DNA of 64,000 bases. Source: Hyphomicrobium_A sp963812795 (GTDB taxonomy: Bacteria; Pseudomonadota; Alphaproteobacteria; Rhizobiales; Hyphomicrobiaceae). Where the stretch lies: assembly GCA_963812795.1 (NCBI GenBank), contig CAWEWG010000007.1:620001-684000 (forward strand), read 5' to 3'. A model generated the notes under the pieces. That model made no database searches, was not told the origin of the DNA, and saw only the letters and a list, made by a program, of their open reading frames with translations. Position numbers and translations under genes: made by a program. Shown piece by piece: positions 35,009-44,180 of the stretch. How positions within the stretch are numbered: position 1 is the first letter of the stretch; each line of letters starts with the position of its first letter.

Positions 35009-35236
35009 GACGTCTCTCCGGCGAGAAGGCCGTTCCAACGCACTTCTATGCCTAATCAAGCCAACGGGTTGTAAACTGGGTTCGGGCAAGGCCCGTGTCG
35101 ATACCTGGCGCGGCCGAGCCGGCTTCCCCCAAGGCTAGAGAATAAGTACCACCCGGTCGCCGCAAGTGTCCATGCGACCACGCGTTTCCGCTTCATTTTG
35201 GCGCTAGGGCGCTGATCTGTGGCAACGCTGCAATGC

Positions 35237-35899
35237 TCAGCCGAGGGGGGGCCAATACAAAGGTTTTGCTTGGTTAACCGCAGCTTGCCGGACCATGGTG
35301 CGATCGTCTGCAATGGTTATTGCCCCGGAGGCAAAAAGAGAAAGTGCGTGGGGATAGAGCAGGTGCTCCGCCTCCAGCACCCGCGCCGCGAGGGTCTCTT
35401 GCGTATCCCCGTCCAGCACCGGCACCGCCGCCTGGGCGATGATCGGTCCACTATCCACCTCCGGACGCACGATATGGACGGTGCAGCCTGTGAGCTTCAC
35501 CCCCGCCGCCAGCGCGCGTGCATGCGTGTCGAGCCCTTTGAACGCCGGAAGCAAGGACGGATGGATGTTCAGCATACGGTCGCCCCAGCTCTCGACGAAA
35601 GCGGGAGACATGAGCCGCATGAAGCCGGCGCAGGCAACGATATCCACGTCCATATCGCGCAGCACCCGGTCGAGTTCGGCTTCGAAGCCGGCGCGCGATC
35701 CAAAGCTCTTATGATCGACGGCGCGCGTTGCTAGGCCCTCGCCAGCAGCCTTGAACAAGCCCTGCGCCTCGGGACGATTCGATACGACGCCGACGATCTC
35801 CGCCGGATAGTCCGGGAGCTTCGCGGCGGCGATCAGCGACATCATGTTGGAGCCGCGTCCGGAGATAAGGACGCCGACTCGCTTTTTCCTCTCGCTCAT
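35237..35899 (-). CDS. purN: Phosphoribosylglycinamide formyltransferase
   Basis: A 220-residue GAR transformylase that adds a formyl group from 10-formyl-THF in the third step of purine synthesis. The start VGVLISGRGSNMMSLI and the catalytic NIHPSLLPAF with its Asn and His are present; the later Asp lies in PEVDSGPII. The length is normal. In many alphaproteobacteria purM directly precedes purN. Here purM is 4.6 kb away on the same strand, with membrane, porin and recombinase-like genes between. Confidence 0.96.
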   Translation of the reverse strand: MSERKKRVGVLISGRGSNMMSLIAAAKLPDYPAEIVGVVSNRPEAQGLFKAAGEGLATRAVDHKSFGSRAGFEAELDRVLRDMDVDIVACAGFMRLMSPAFVESWGDRMLNIHPSLLPAFKGLDTHARALAAGVKLTGCTVHIVRPEVDSGPIIAQAAVPVLDGDTQETLAARVLEAEHLLYPHALSLFASGAITIADDRTMVRQAAVNQAKPLYWPPLG

Positions 35900-35950
35900 G
35901 CCGGTCCCTTAGCACGCAGCCCGGCGGATGGCATCCGCCGGGGCGGCTAC

Positions 35951-36535
35951 TCAGGTGCGGCTGACGCGGCATAGATCGAGCCGGCTCCAGCCGGCCGTCA
36001 GGCTCAGCCCGAGCGCCGCCGCCACCGCCGCCTGCCAGGGCAGCAGGAGGATGGCGGGGTAGTCGTATTGGTTGGTCGCCGGCAGCAGCAGTCCGAACAG
36101 CGCGCCGGTCGAAACGACGAGACCCGCCATCGAGGGCTTGGCGGAGAGCTGGTGTCGTCGCAGCGGCACCCGCCCAGGTCAGCAGAGCACCGATGCCGCC
36201 CGCCGCGAACCCGGTGACGTAGCTCTTGAGGCCCGTCGGGCACGGCCGTGCCGACCAGCCAGCGCTGGTCGAGCTGCAGTCCGACGTTGACCGCGGCTTC
36301 CCAGGCGATCCACGTGGCCGCGACGGCGATCGCCCGCGGTGCGCAACGAATGATCTCCCCAACGCCACAGGCCGTAGCCGATAACCAGGCCGAACCACAG
36401 TCCGGCGAAGACCATGTAGAGGCCGAGCTCGGGGGCGTCGCCGAGGTTGGCGCCGAGGCCATACGAGCCAAGCGTGCCCGACACGGCGCCGAGGGCGGCG
36501 AGGATCGTGGCGGGGTGATGCAGTATCGATTTCAT
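35951..36535 (-). pseudogene. Multi-span membrane protein, frameshifted
   Basis: Pieces in three frames form a small membrane protein of about 195 residues with roughly five hydrophobic segments: PATILAALGAVSGTLGSYGL, GLYMVFAGLWFGLVIGYGLW, VAATWIAWEAAVNVGLQLDQ, KSYVTGFAAGGIGALLTWAG and, near the end, TNQYDYPAILLLPWQAAVAA. The start is the ATG at 36535 and the stop is at 35951. At least three shifts are needed. The family is unknown. It sits between purN and another membrane protein. Confidence 0.5.
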
Positions 36536-36634
36536 TTGGATGCCGATGGCCGGTGCGCGGACAGGCGACATCGATGCCCGATAACGGTGGCGCCACGATG
36601 GTCGCAGCATGACGCGCGCGCGGTGGCGCGGCGT

Positions 36635-37117
36635 TCAGATCTTGCCGGTGGCGTCGAGGCGCTTGGCGAACATGCGCGAGAACCAACCCGAGCCGAAGTA
36701 GAGGACAGCAAAGAACAGGCCGACCACCACGACGGCGATGAAAACGACGAGGCCGACGTTGGCGGCCGCCCATGCCTGCGCTTCGGCGGCAAGCTGCGGC
36801 AGCTCGGCGGCCGTGAAGTAGATGGGCACGATGGCGGCGACCTGCACGAGCGTCAGCAGCATCGTCGCGGCGGTCGCCAGGAACGCAAATCGCAACTGCT
36901 CGCCGCGTTGCAACGGGCGCGCGTGGCCGGCAACGAACTTTTGCGCCGCCGCCGCCGTGGCGGCGAGCAGGACGGCGATCGACACACCGGTATTGGAGTT
37001 GAGGTCGAAGAAGATCAGCACCGCCGCGACGGCGGCCGACATCACGAGATAGACGATGGTGAACACGGCGAGCGCCGGCCACAGGTTGGCCTCGCCGGGG
37101 GGCGGCGTGCTCGCCAT
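36635..37117 (-). CDS. Four-span membrane protein (ABZJ_00895-like)
   Basis: A 160-residue inner-membrane protein with four hydrophobic segments and a conserved basic loop (GHARPLQRGEQLRFAF) between spans two and three. The spacing of spans and the LNSNTGVSIAVLLAATAAAA stretch resemble the small ABZJ_00895 family of unknown function; this assignment is by resemblance only. The short C-terminal tail is basic. The gene is intact, in contrast to the broken membrane gene just downstream on the same strand. Confidence 0.65.
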   Translation of the reverse strand: MASTPPPGEANLWPALAVFTIVYLVMSAAVAAVLIFFDLNSNTGVSIAVLLAATAAAAQKFVAGHARPLQRGEQLRFAFLATAATMLLTLVQVAAIVPIYFTAAELPQLAAEAQAWAAANVGLVVFIAVVVVGLFFAVLYFGSGWFSRMFAKRLDATGKI

Positions 37118-37220
37118 CTCAAACTCCTGCTACGGCAATGGGCCCTTCGGGTCGTTTAATCGGATAGCTCTAGCATAGCCCAGACGCACCGCGCCCGCTT
37201 CAATCGGCGCCGGTAAACGA

Positions 37221-37251
37221 AAGAGCCGCCCCCGGGGAGAGGGCGGCTCTT
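37221..37251 (-). terminator. Intrinsic terminator of the porin gene
   Basis: A perfect 11-base stem, AAGAGCCGCCC at 37221-37231 and GGGCGGCTCTT at 37241-37251, follows the porin stop on the minus strand by 23 bases and runs into TCGTTT. Confidence 0.75.
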
Positions 37252-37274
37252 CTGGTCGAGCGAGGCGTTAGCGA

Positions 37275-38604
37275 TCAGAACTGAATGCGCGCGCCGCTGA
37301 TCACCATGTCGAAGTCGTCGATGTCGACCCTCGTGTTTGCCGAGCTGAGGTAGTCGCCTTCGGCGTGGCGGTAGATCACGTAAAGATCCATCGACGCGGC
37401 CTCGATGTTCTGCACGACGCCGCCGGCGTAGAAGGTCAGGTCGGCGCCGCGGGTGTTGATCGTACCGACGCCGCTTCCGGAAGCGTTGGAGCCGACGCTG
37501 GCGCCGGCTTCGTCCTTGCGGTACTCGCCGAAGATGGTGGTCTTGCCGAGGGCATGCCACTTGCGCTCGATGCCGGGCTGCAGGAAGTAGCTCGTGCTCG
37601 TGTCATCGAAGGCGCCCGGCAGCGAGTTCGATCGTCTGTTGGCCGTAGCCGCCATAAAGATAAAGACCGGTCGGTTGATGCATGGCGGTGGCGGCAGCGC
37701 CCCACCACGTGCATTTGAAATTGCCGGTCGGGCCGCCGCAGTTCGTGGCAACGGGATCGGCGCTCTCGCCGTAGCCGATCTTGGCAACCAGCTTGAAGTC
37801 GTGGATCTCGCCCTTGTAGCTCAGCGAGGTATCCCACAGGTCGTCTTCGCCCCAGGAAGCCGAGGCAACGAACCCGCCGAACTCCGGCGAGTCGTAGCGG
37901 ACGATGTTGCGGCGGCCGTCCTGACCGGGCGTGCCGTTGTTGAAGCCGCGCGCCAGGTCGTTCCAGCGCAGGGTCGCTCCGCCGGAGCCAGCCTGCAAGA
38001 CGCCACCGCTGCGGATTTGGAACGCCCCCTGGGCAACCGAAGCCGCCTCGGCGTCCGAATAGTTGCGGGTGTTGGCGCCATCGGCGTCATCGAGCAGATG
38101 GTAGGTCGAGGTGCCCTCGAGGCCGACCGTCAGCTTGCCGTAGGTCTTGCTCTTGATCCACCAGTTGCTCTTGCGGATCTGCATTGAGTTGTCGTGCGAG
38201 CCGGCTGCTGCAGGATCCTGCGGCCCAATCTGGTTCCAGCGGCTGGAGTCGTGTCCCCAAATGCCGATCTCGATCGTATAGCCGGCCGACCAGTCCTTAT
38301 CGATCTTGGCTTCGCCGGCGAACTTGAAGCGCGACTGCTCCAGGTTGTTCGTGCCGACGTACACGTTGCTCTCCGTGCCATCGTCCCAGAAGAACGCGGC
38401 TTCATTGACCCAACCCGAAATCGTCAGGCTGACCTTGCGGTTGCCCTTGCGGGCCGTGGTCGCCTCGAGATCGGCGACGCGTTCTTCCAGATCCGCGCAG
38501 CAGTCTCCTCCGAGGTCTGCCGCTTGGGCGGACACGCCGCCCAGCATAATTCCGCCGACTGCGAGGATGGATGCCCATCCCGCCCTAACTATACCCCCAC
38601 GCAT
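37275..38604 (-). CDS. Outer-membrane porin (one frameshift)
   Basis: A rhizobial-type (Porin_2 family) trimeric beta-barrel porin of about 440 residues. A signal peptide ends near VSAQA, followed by a short helical stretch with CCADLEERVADLEATTA that may form a coiled-coil stalk, then barrel strands from KVSLTISGWVNEAAFFW. The C-terminus ends in ISGARIQF with the terminal Phe needed for outer-membrane insertion. One shift near 37612 breaks the barrel between QQTIE and LPGAFDDTSTSYFL. The ATG at 38604 has GGAG eight bases upstream. A perfect hairpin follows the gene. It stands between the recombinase remnant and a membrane protein gene. Confidence 0.88.
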
Positions 38605-38795
38605 ACTCAAACTCCTACCGAAGTACGCTTCAACTCAGCTTCGATCTACGCAACAAACTCGATTACGCGATCATGCCGCCGAGCGCCGCCCAATTCGAGC
38701 GCGCCAGCCAGGCGACCATTAGCCTTCGCGAAAAAATGCGTAAATGCGGATTCAGCGTATGACAATTTGTGACGATGTCGCTGTGTCGCGTCGGA

Positions 38796-39492
38796 CTATT
38801 TCCGCGCGAAATTGCGAGGCCATTGGCCTTTCAACATCCGGCGAATTACCTCCGGATGGAATGGCTTTCTATTGGGCTGCAAATACCCAACAGAAGCGAG
38901 CTTGGCGCTGATCTCGCGCAGGGTGATGCGCTCGCCGTTGTTTTGCGCCGCTTGGTATACGCGTTTGGCCATCAGCGTCGCTTCGGGCGCCAGCTCGGCG
39001 TAGGTTTTGCGGTGCGGTTTGCCGGTCTTGATCTTGCGTGCTCGCAACGTCGTGGCGGCGTCTGCCGCGGCTGCAGCAGCGTCAAATTGTGAGGTGGCAG
39101 CAATGGCTTGTGCGACGATCGCGTAGCTTGCCGACTCGGCGGCGAAAGCCTCCGGCGCGTCGGCCGCTATCAGCTCGACACCCTTCTCGCGCAGGCGCTC
39201 GTAGCCAACGACGCGATCGATCGCCGCGTCGGCAAAAAGGCTCGCCGAGCCGACGATTACCGCGCGTACAGCATTTAGGTTTATGCGGGTGAGAAGGGCT
39301 GCGAGGTCGGCACGAATATCGGTCTTATATTGAGCCGGAGCCGCCGAATTCGGCAGGCTGCTTTAATTCGGCGATAATTTCGAATCCGAAACGCATGGCA
39401 AAAGCGCGAATTGCATTGCGTTCGGCTATTGCCGTTTCGCCTCGCAAATACGCTAAAGCCGGCTTCAGCTCCGTACCGATACGCTGGAGCAT
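38796..39492 (-). pseudogene. Serine recombinase/resolvase-like remnant
   Basis: From the ATG at 39492 the frame gives KPALAYLRGETAIAERNAIR and AFAMRFGFEIIAE, similar to the start of serine recombinases, but the usual R-V-S with the catalytic serine reads R-G-E. After a frame change between 39328 and 39362 the sequence continues with YERLREKGVELIAADAPEAF and a C-terminal DNA-binding-like part (TLREISAKLASVGYLQPN, then HPEVIRRMLKGQWPRN). The order of parts matches resolvases with a short C-terminal helix-turn-helix. With no catalytic serine it cannot recombine DNA as read, so it is probably a decayed or repurposed relic. It suggests past mobility in the purN-purM interval. Confidence 0.5.
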
Positions 39493-39687
39493 TCAAACGC
39501 TCTGTTGTTTCAGATGCGGCTATTCAATTGCGTAGCCATTCTGGCCGTTCGCGCTCTGCATGACGCGGCGGTTGGTCCGCCGAGTTGCCGAAGCGAGGCC
39601 GTTACGCATGCAACCCCCCTTGACGGCGGACGCACACGCATCCGCGATCAGACCCTGGGGCTGAAAGTTGGCGGTGACCTTGCCGCG

Positions 39688-39707
39688 TTCTTACCGATCG
39701 GTAAGAA
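39688..39707. promoter_or_regulatory. Perfect 20-base palindrome, TetR-type operator candidate
   Basis: TTCTTACCGATCGGTAAGAA is its own reverse complement and has the TTACCG-n-CGGTAA form of many TetR/AcrR operators. It lies in the gene-poor stretch 39493-39868, where I see no convincing gene. No TetR-type regulator is encoded in the window. Confidence 0.5.
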
Positions 39708-39868
39708 ACGGAGGCTGTCTGTCACGAGCCGTCACGCATCGTCCCTCGCCGTGGGCTGCGAGGGCACGGGCATCTTGCGCGATGGCGGCATAGCGCCGTT
39801 GCGATTCCTCGGCTGCCGAATAGGGCCGCGCGTGGCGCGGAAGCAACGCTCACACGGCGCTTGCCGGC

Positions 39869-40414
39869 TCAGCGCCTGTCGAGCTGCAGCCACCATCCAT
39901 CGCCGATGCGCCGCTGCAGCAGCACATCCTTGTCGGCCAGCGCGTCGACCGCCGCATCGAGATCGCCGTCGATCACCGTGGCATCCGGATGCGCGCGCTC
40001 GGCATGGACGAAGCTCTTGCCGCTACCGCTGATCGACAGGCCGCGCGTCGAGACAAGGAAGTCGACGGCCGCGCCGTAGTGCGAGAGACCGTGGGCGATG
40101 CCGGCCGTTTGCAGGCGGGCGCGATAGTCGGCAAGGCGCCCGGGAGGGATGGGCGCTGGGTCAGGCCGCGTGAAATCCGGCGCCAGTCTCTGGATGCCGG
40201 GATCCTGCTCGATCATGCCGACAATGCTCTCCAGCGACGTGCGTACGCGCGCAAACTGCGCCAGCATCGCCGCGTCTGTCGGATGCGGCGGCCCGCCGAA
40301 CGGATCGGTGACGGTCAGCCAGGCGATAAGCGCGGCAGCGCTCAGAGCCAGCGCCACCGCCAGCCCGGCAACGGCGATGATGAAGCCCTTCAGAAGCTGT
40401 CTCACCGGGGACAT
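39869..40414 (-). CDS. Membrane-anchored hypothetical protein
   Basis: A 181-residue protein with one N-terminal membrane span (about residues 10-32, IIAVAGLAVALALSAAALIA) and a periplasmic domain. The domain contains MIEQDPGIQRLAPDFTRP and a mixed alpha/beta C-terminus ending in GDGWWLQLDRR. No family is recognised. The ATG at 40414 is preferred to one four codons earlier. It lies 69 bases downstream of purM on the same strand and may be on the purM transcript. Confidence 0.65.
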   Translation of the reverse strand: MSPVRQLLKGFIIAVAGLAVALALSAAALIAWLTVTDPFGGPPHPTDAAMLAQFARVRTSLESIVGMIEQDPGIQRLAPDFTRPDPAPIPPGRLADYRARLQTAGIAHGLSHYGAAVDFLVSTRGLSISGSGKSFVHAERAHPDATVIDGDLDAAVDALADKDVLLQRRIGDGWWLQLDRR

Positions 40415-40483
40415 CCCAAGCGCCACGCCGCTTCGCGCAGCATATGGATCGGCGGGGGCGGCACCGTGGCGGGCCAGAGAGTG

Positions 40484-41608
40484 TCACGCGTAGCGGAGCG
40501 CGCCGGCGTACTGCACGGCCCAGGTATCGCCTTTGCCCTTGGCGTCGGTGCGCGCCCCGCCCGGCGGTACGATCTCGCCGATGACGAACGGGGCTTCGCC
40601 CGCTTCCTGCAGCGTGCGGATGACGCCGTCGGCCTCCGCCTTGGCGACGACGAGCACCATGCCGATGCCGCAGTTGAACGTCTTCAGCATCTCGGCATCG
40701 GGCAGGCGCCCCGTCTGCGCCAGCCAGCCGAACACGGGGAGTGCGGCGAAAGCGGAGAGGTCAATGCGTGCCGCCACCGTCTCCGGCAACACCCGCGGCA
40801 CATTCTCGGAAAGGCCGCCACCGGTGATATGCGCCAGCGCCTTGACGGCGCCATCGGTACCGCCCACGGCCTCGATCGCCGCCAGCACCGGCTTTACGTA
40901 AATGCGGGTCGGCGCCAGCAGCGCCTCGGCGAGACTCGTGCCCGGCTCGAACGGAGCCGGCGCTTCCCAGGCGAGGCCGCTCTCCTTCACCAGGCGGCGG
41001 ACCAGCGAGTAGCCGTTGGAATGCACGCCCGAGGAGGCAAGCCCGATCAGCTTATCGCCGACCACGATGTCGCCCCGCGGCAGGATCTCGCCGCGCTCGA
41101 CCGCACCAACGGCGAAGCCGGCGAGGTCATAGTCGCCCGGCTGGTACATGCCCGGCATTTCGGCGGTTTCGCCGCCAATCAGCGCGCAGCCGGCCTGCCG
41201 GCAGCCATCGGCGATCCCGGCAACGACCGCCTTCGCGGTCTCTACGTCGAGCTTTCCGCAGGCAAAATAATCGAGGAAGAACAGCGGCTCGGCGCCCTGC
41301 ACCACGAGATCGTTGACGCACATGGCGACCAGATCGACGCCGATGGTCGCGTGCTGCCCCGTATCGATGGCGATCTTCAGCTTGGTGCCGACGCCGTCGG
41401 TGGCCGATACGAGGACCGGATCGCGGAAACCGGCGCCCTTTAAGTCGAACAGGCCGCCAAATCCGCCCAGATCCGTGTCGGCGCCCGGCCGGCGGGTCGA
41501 CCGCGCCAGCGGCTTGATCAGCTCGACCAGCCGGTTGCCCGCGTCGATATCGACACCGGCATCGCGGTAGGTGATGGCCGGGTTGCGTTCCCGATCAGGC
41601 TCTGTCAT
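40484..41608 (-). CDS. purM: Phosphoribosylformylglycinamidine cyclo-ligase
   Basis: A 374-residue AIR synthetase that closes the imidazole ring in the fifth step of purine synthesis using ATP. Typical motifs are TYRDAGVDIDAGN at the start, VSATDGVGTKLKIA, MCVNDLVVQGAEPLFFLDY and GETAEMPGMY. The ATG at 41608 follows AAGGG by five bases. The length is normal. It is divergent from the DUF2066 gene, and purN is on the same strand 4.6 kb further on. Confidence 0.96.
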   Translation of the reverse strand: MTEPDRERNPAITYRDAGVDIDAGNRLVELIKPLARSTRRPGADTDLGGFGGLFDLKGAGFRDPVLVSATDGVGTKLKIAIDTGQHATIGVDLVAMCVNDLVVQGAEPLFFLDYFACGKLDVETAKAVVAGIADGCRQAGCALIGGETAEMPGMYQPGDYDLAGFAVGAVERGEILPRGDIVVGDKLIGLASSGVHSNGYSLVRRLVKESGLAWEAPAPFEPGTSLAEALLAPTRIYVKPVLAAIEAVGGTDGAVKALAHITGGGLSENVPRVLPETVAARIDLSAFAALPVFGWLAQTGRLPDAEMLKTFNCGIGMVLVVAKAEADGVIRTLQEAGEAPFVIGEIVPPGGARTDAKGKGDTWAVQYAGALRYA

Positions 41609-41742
41609 GTGACCCTTGGAACCCAACTTCTGCCCCCTTTACCTGCGGGAGATGCGGCGTCCTAGCAGCTTCGGCGGCCGAAGGGCAACTCGCGGCGATT
41701 CTGGGCCTTAGGCAAGGCTGGAACCGGGGATGGAGAAGGCGC

Positions 41743-42876
41743 GTGCCGGCGGCTCGACTTAGTTTTCTGTGCGCAATCCTGGCGGGGCTCGCCGTTGCCG
41801 CAACCGCAGGCCCCGTCGCGGCGGCGCCCAACGATGATGTGTTCACCGTCGGCAACTACCCGGTCGACGCCGACGCCGCCAATGCCGTTGCCGCCAAGCA
41901 GAAGGCCATGGCCGACGGACAGCAGGCCGCGTTTCGCTCGCTGCTGAAGCGCCTCGTCCCTGTCACCTCGTTCGATCGCCTGAAGCGGTTATCGCAGCTC
42001 AAGTCCTCCGGCTTCCTCGAAGGCGTCTCGGTGCGCTCGGAGCGCAACTCGCCCACCCGCTACATCGCCAGCCTCGACTTCTCCTTCCGCGCCGATTCGG
42101 TGCGCACGGTGCTGCAGCAGGAAGGCATACCTTTCATCGAGGAGCAGGCGCGCGACATCATCATCGTGCCGGTGGTGCGCAACGCCGACGGCTCCATCGA
42201 TACCGGCGCGGCGGCGCGCGCGTGGACCGAGTCGTGGAAGAGCCTCGACCTCGAGCACGCGCTAACGCCCTTCAGTCTGCAAGCGGCGAAGGCGCAGCTG
42301 CATGCCGACACGCTGAAGATGGCGGTGGAGGGTCGCGGCGGCGCCGAGCGGATCGTCGCCGGCGAGTACGGCTCGCCGTACGTCATCCTCGCCATCGCCG
42401 ATGCGGACCCGGCAACCAAACGCCTCAACGTCACCCTCTCGGGCATCGACGCCGTGGGCAGCTTCACCCTGCCGCGCAGCTATCGCGTCTATGACGGCGA
42501 TACGGCGTACTCGATGGAGCTGGCCGCCGTCGTCGGACTCGGCGTGCTCGAAGGTCGCTGGAAGGCACACAAGCTGCCGGCCGCCGGCGGTTCGTCGTAT
42601 GCGCCCGCCTATTCCGCCTCCACTTCCGCGGCGGGCGGGCAGCAGATTTCCATGCGCGCTCAGTTTCAGAGCCTCTCCGAATGGAGCGAAATGCGCCGCC
42701 AGCTCCTTGGTCTTCCGGGCGTCGAGGACGTGCGCATCGAGGCGGAATTGGCGCGCGGCGCGGATCTCACCCTGCGCTTTCCCGGCGGCGCCAACGAGCT
42801 GGCGTCCGCCCTTTACGGCCGTGGCCTCGCGCTAGAGAATGGCGCCGACCGGCTCATACTTCGCTCGGCCTACTAG
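41743..42876 (+). CDS. Exported DUF2066-domain protein
   Basis: A 377-residue protein with a signal peptide (LSFLCAILAGLAVAATAGPV) and a mature part matching DUF2066, of unknown function. The conserved region includes FTVGNYPVDADAANAVAAK and the later LKRLVPVTSFDRLK. The GTG at 41743 has GGAGAAGG upstream. In alphaproteobacteria a DUF2066 gene often sits between purM and a CDP-alcohol phosphatidyltransferase followed by hdaA, and the same order is seen here. A role in envelope or lipid handling is possible from this context. Confidence 0.85.
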   Translation: MPAARLSFLCAILAGLAVAATAGPVAAAPNDDVFTVGNYPVDADAANAVAAKQKAMADGQQAAFRSLLKRLVPVTSFDRLKRLSQLKSSGFLEGVSVRSERNSPTRYIASLDFSFRADSVRTVLQQEGIPFIEEQARDIIIVPVVRNADGSIDTGAAARAWTESWKSLDLEHALTPFSLQAAKAQLHADTLKMAVEGRGGAERIVAGEYGSPYVILAIADADPATKRLNVTLSGIDAVGSFTLPRSYRVYDGDTAYSMELAAVVGLGVLEGRWKAHKLPAAGGSSYAPAYSASTSAAGGQQISMRAQFQSLSEWSEMRRQLLGLPGVEDVRIEAELARGADLTLRFPGGANELASALYGRGLALENGADRLILRSAY

Positions 42877-42984
42877 GCTCCATACTGGGCCACTTCAGCC
42901 AGGCCTGCAGACAACGCAGCGGCGACAAGCGGCGAAACAGCGGCGACGGCGCGCGGCGCACGTCGCGCAAGGGATGATCGAGAC

Positions 42985-43551
42985 GTGGACCGGGCACTCA
43001 ATCTCCCCAACTTCATCACGCTGCTGCGGGTGATCCTGGTGCCGGTCGTCTTCTGGCTGCTCATCACCGGGCAGACGCAACTCGCCTTCGTCCTGTTCAT
43101 CGTCGCCGGCATCTCCGATGCGGTCGACGGCTACCTCGCCAAGACCTTCGGCTGGCAGACCGAGCTTGGCGCCTACCTCGACCCGCTCGCCGACAAGCTG
43201 CTGATCGTCTGCATTTTTCTCGCGCTCGGTGTCGACGGCAACCTGCCGGTATGGCTCGTCGTCGCCGTCGTCTCGCGTGACATCCTCATCGTCATCGCCG
43301 TGCTGCTGTCCTGGGTGCTGGGTCATCCGATGCGCATCCGACCGCTCATCGTCAGCAAGGCCAACACGGTGGCGCAGATCGTCCTCGCCGCGACCGTCCT
43401 CGCCGACGAAGGCTTCCATCTTGGTCTCGGCTGGCCGCGCTTCGTCCTCGTCTGGGTGACCGGGGCGCTGACTTTCGCATCGCTCGCTGCCTACTTGCAC
43501 AGTTGGCTGCTGCATATGTCTGGCAGTGAATTGCCGGAGGCGCGCGGCTGA
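42985..43551 (+). CDS. CDP-alcohol phosphatidyltransferase (PgsA-like)
   Basis: A 188-residue inner-membrane enzyme that swaps CMP in CDP-diacylglycerol for an alcohol, making phospholipids such as phosphatidylglycerophosphate. The full motif is present: D45-x2-D48-G-x2-A and, further on, G62-x3-D66-x3-D70. About six membrane spans follow. Its 3-prime end has a decayed partial copy at 45292-45523, with the last 72 bases about 92 percent identical. A housekeeping pgsA probably exists elsewhere, so the exact product is uncertain. It follows the DUF2066 gene by about 110 bases. Confidence 0.9.
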   Translation: MDRALNLPNFITLLRVILVPVVFWLLITGQTQLAFVLFIVAGISDAVDGYLAKTFGWQTELGAYLDPLADKLLIVCIFLALGVDGNLPVWLVVAVVSRDILIVIAVLLSWVLGHPMRIRPLIVSKANTVAQIVLAATVLADEGFHLGLGWPRFVLVWVTGALTFASLAAYLHSWLLHMSGSELPEARG

Positions 43552-43609
43552 GCCCGCGGGCCGTTGACTGCGTCCGCACCCGCCATGCGCGCATCTCGCG
43601 ACTTCCCGC

Positions 43610-44170
43610 TTACATGCGTTCGCCGGGCAATTTGCTGGCTTGCTTCACCCAAGCGGCGAGCTGAGCTTCGTCGAGCTGGTCATCCTCATGGATGTCGAGG
43701 TAGCGCACGTCCTTCTGCTTGGACGCGCCGGGCGGGACAGGACGCAGCGCCGCGCCGCGGAAGAAAGCCACCTTGATGTATTTCGTGAAGACATGGACGC
43801 CGAGGAACCAGACATGATCCTCGATCCCGTACAGCGGCGAGTTCCATTTGACCGCCTTGCGCACGCCGGGGACGGTGCGCACGATGAGCGCGTCGAGGCG
43901 GCGCCCGACGTCGCTTTTCCAACCCGGCATGGCGGCGATGTAGGCCTGTACGGGGGCGTCCCCATAGGCCTTCGCGATCTGCGGGTTGCCGCCCGAAAGG
44001 AGCTTCGGCTTCGCGGACGTGCCGGCCGATGATTTGGGCAGGGACTTCGGTGCCGCCTTGCGCGGCTTCGCCGCCTTCACGGCTGACTTGCGCGGCTTCG
44101 CCACGACCCGCTTGCGCGGCTTGGCCTTCTTCGCGGCCGTTGCCGACGTCTTGGACGTCCTGTTGGCCAT
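43610..44170 (-). CDS. DUF1801-domain protein with histone H1-like basic tail
   Basis: A 186-residue protein. Residues 1-55 are extremely Lys/Ala/Pro-rich with repeated KPRK blocks (AKPRKRVVAKPRKSAVKAAK), like histone H1 or bacterial H1-like tails, and are expected to bind DNA. Residues 75-186 form a DUF1801 (YdhG-like) domain, with ALIVRTVPGVRKAVKWNSPL and VWFLGVHVFTKYIKVAFFRG. The start is the ATG at 44170, where the basic tail begins. It is the last gene of a minus-strand cassette with arsR, an AHSA1 gene and a membrane protein gene. DUF1801 genes often accompany such regulators, but function is unknown. Confidence 0.8.
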   Translation of the reverse strand: MANRTSKTSATAAKKAKPRKRVVAKPRKSAVKAAKPRKAAPKSLPKSSAGTSAKPKLLSGGNPQIAKAYGDAPVQAYIAAMPGWKSDVGRRLDALIVRTVPGVRKAVKWNSPLYGIEDHVWFLGVHVFTKYIKVAFFRGAALRPVPPGASKQKDVRYLDIHEDDQLDEAQLAAWVKQASKLPGERM

Positions 44171-44180
44171 GCGTTCACTC

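Noticed and set aside
35900..40483. Integrated phage or genomic island between purN and purM
   Set aside because: No integrase with intact catalytic residues, no tRNA target and no flanking direct repeats were found; only a recombinase-like remnant is present.
39989..41443. A 484-residue open frame on the plus strand
   Set aside because: It mirrors purM and the gene at 39869-40414; purM motifs are complete on the minus strand.
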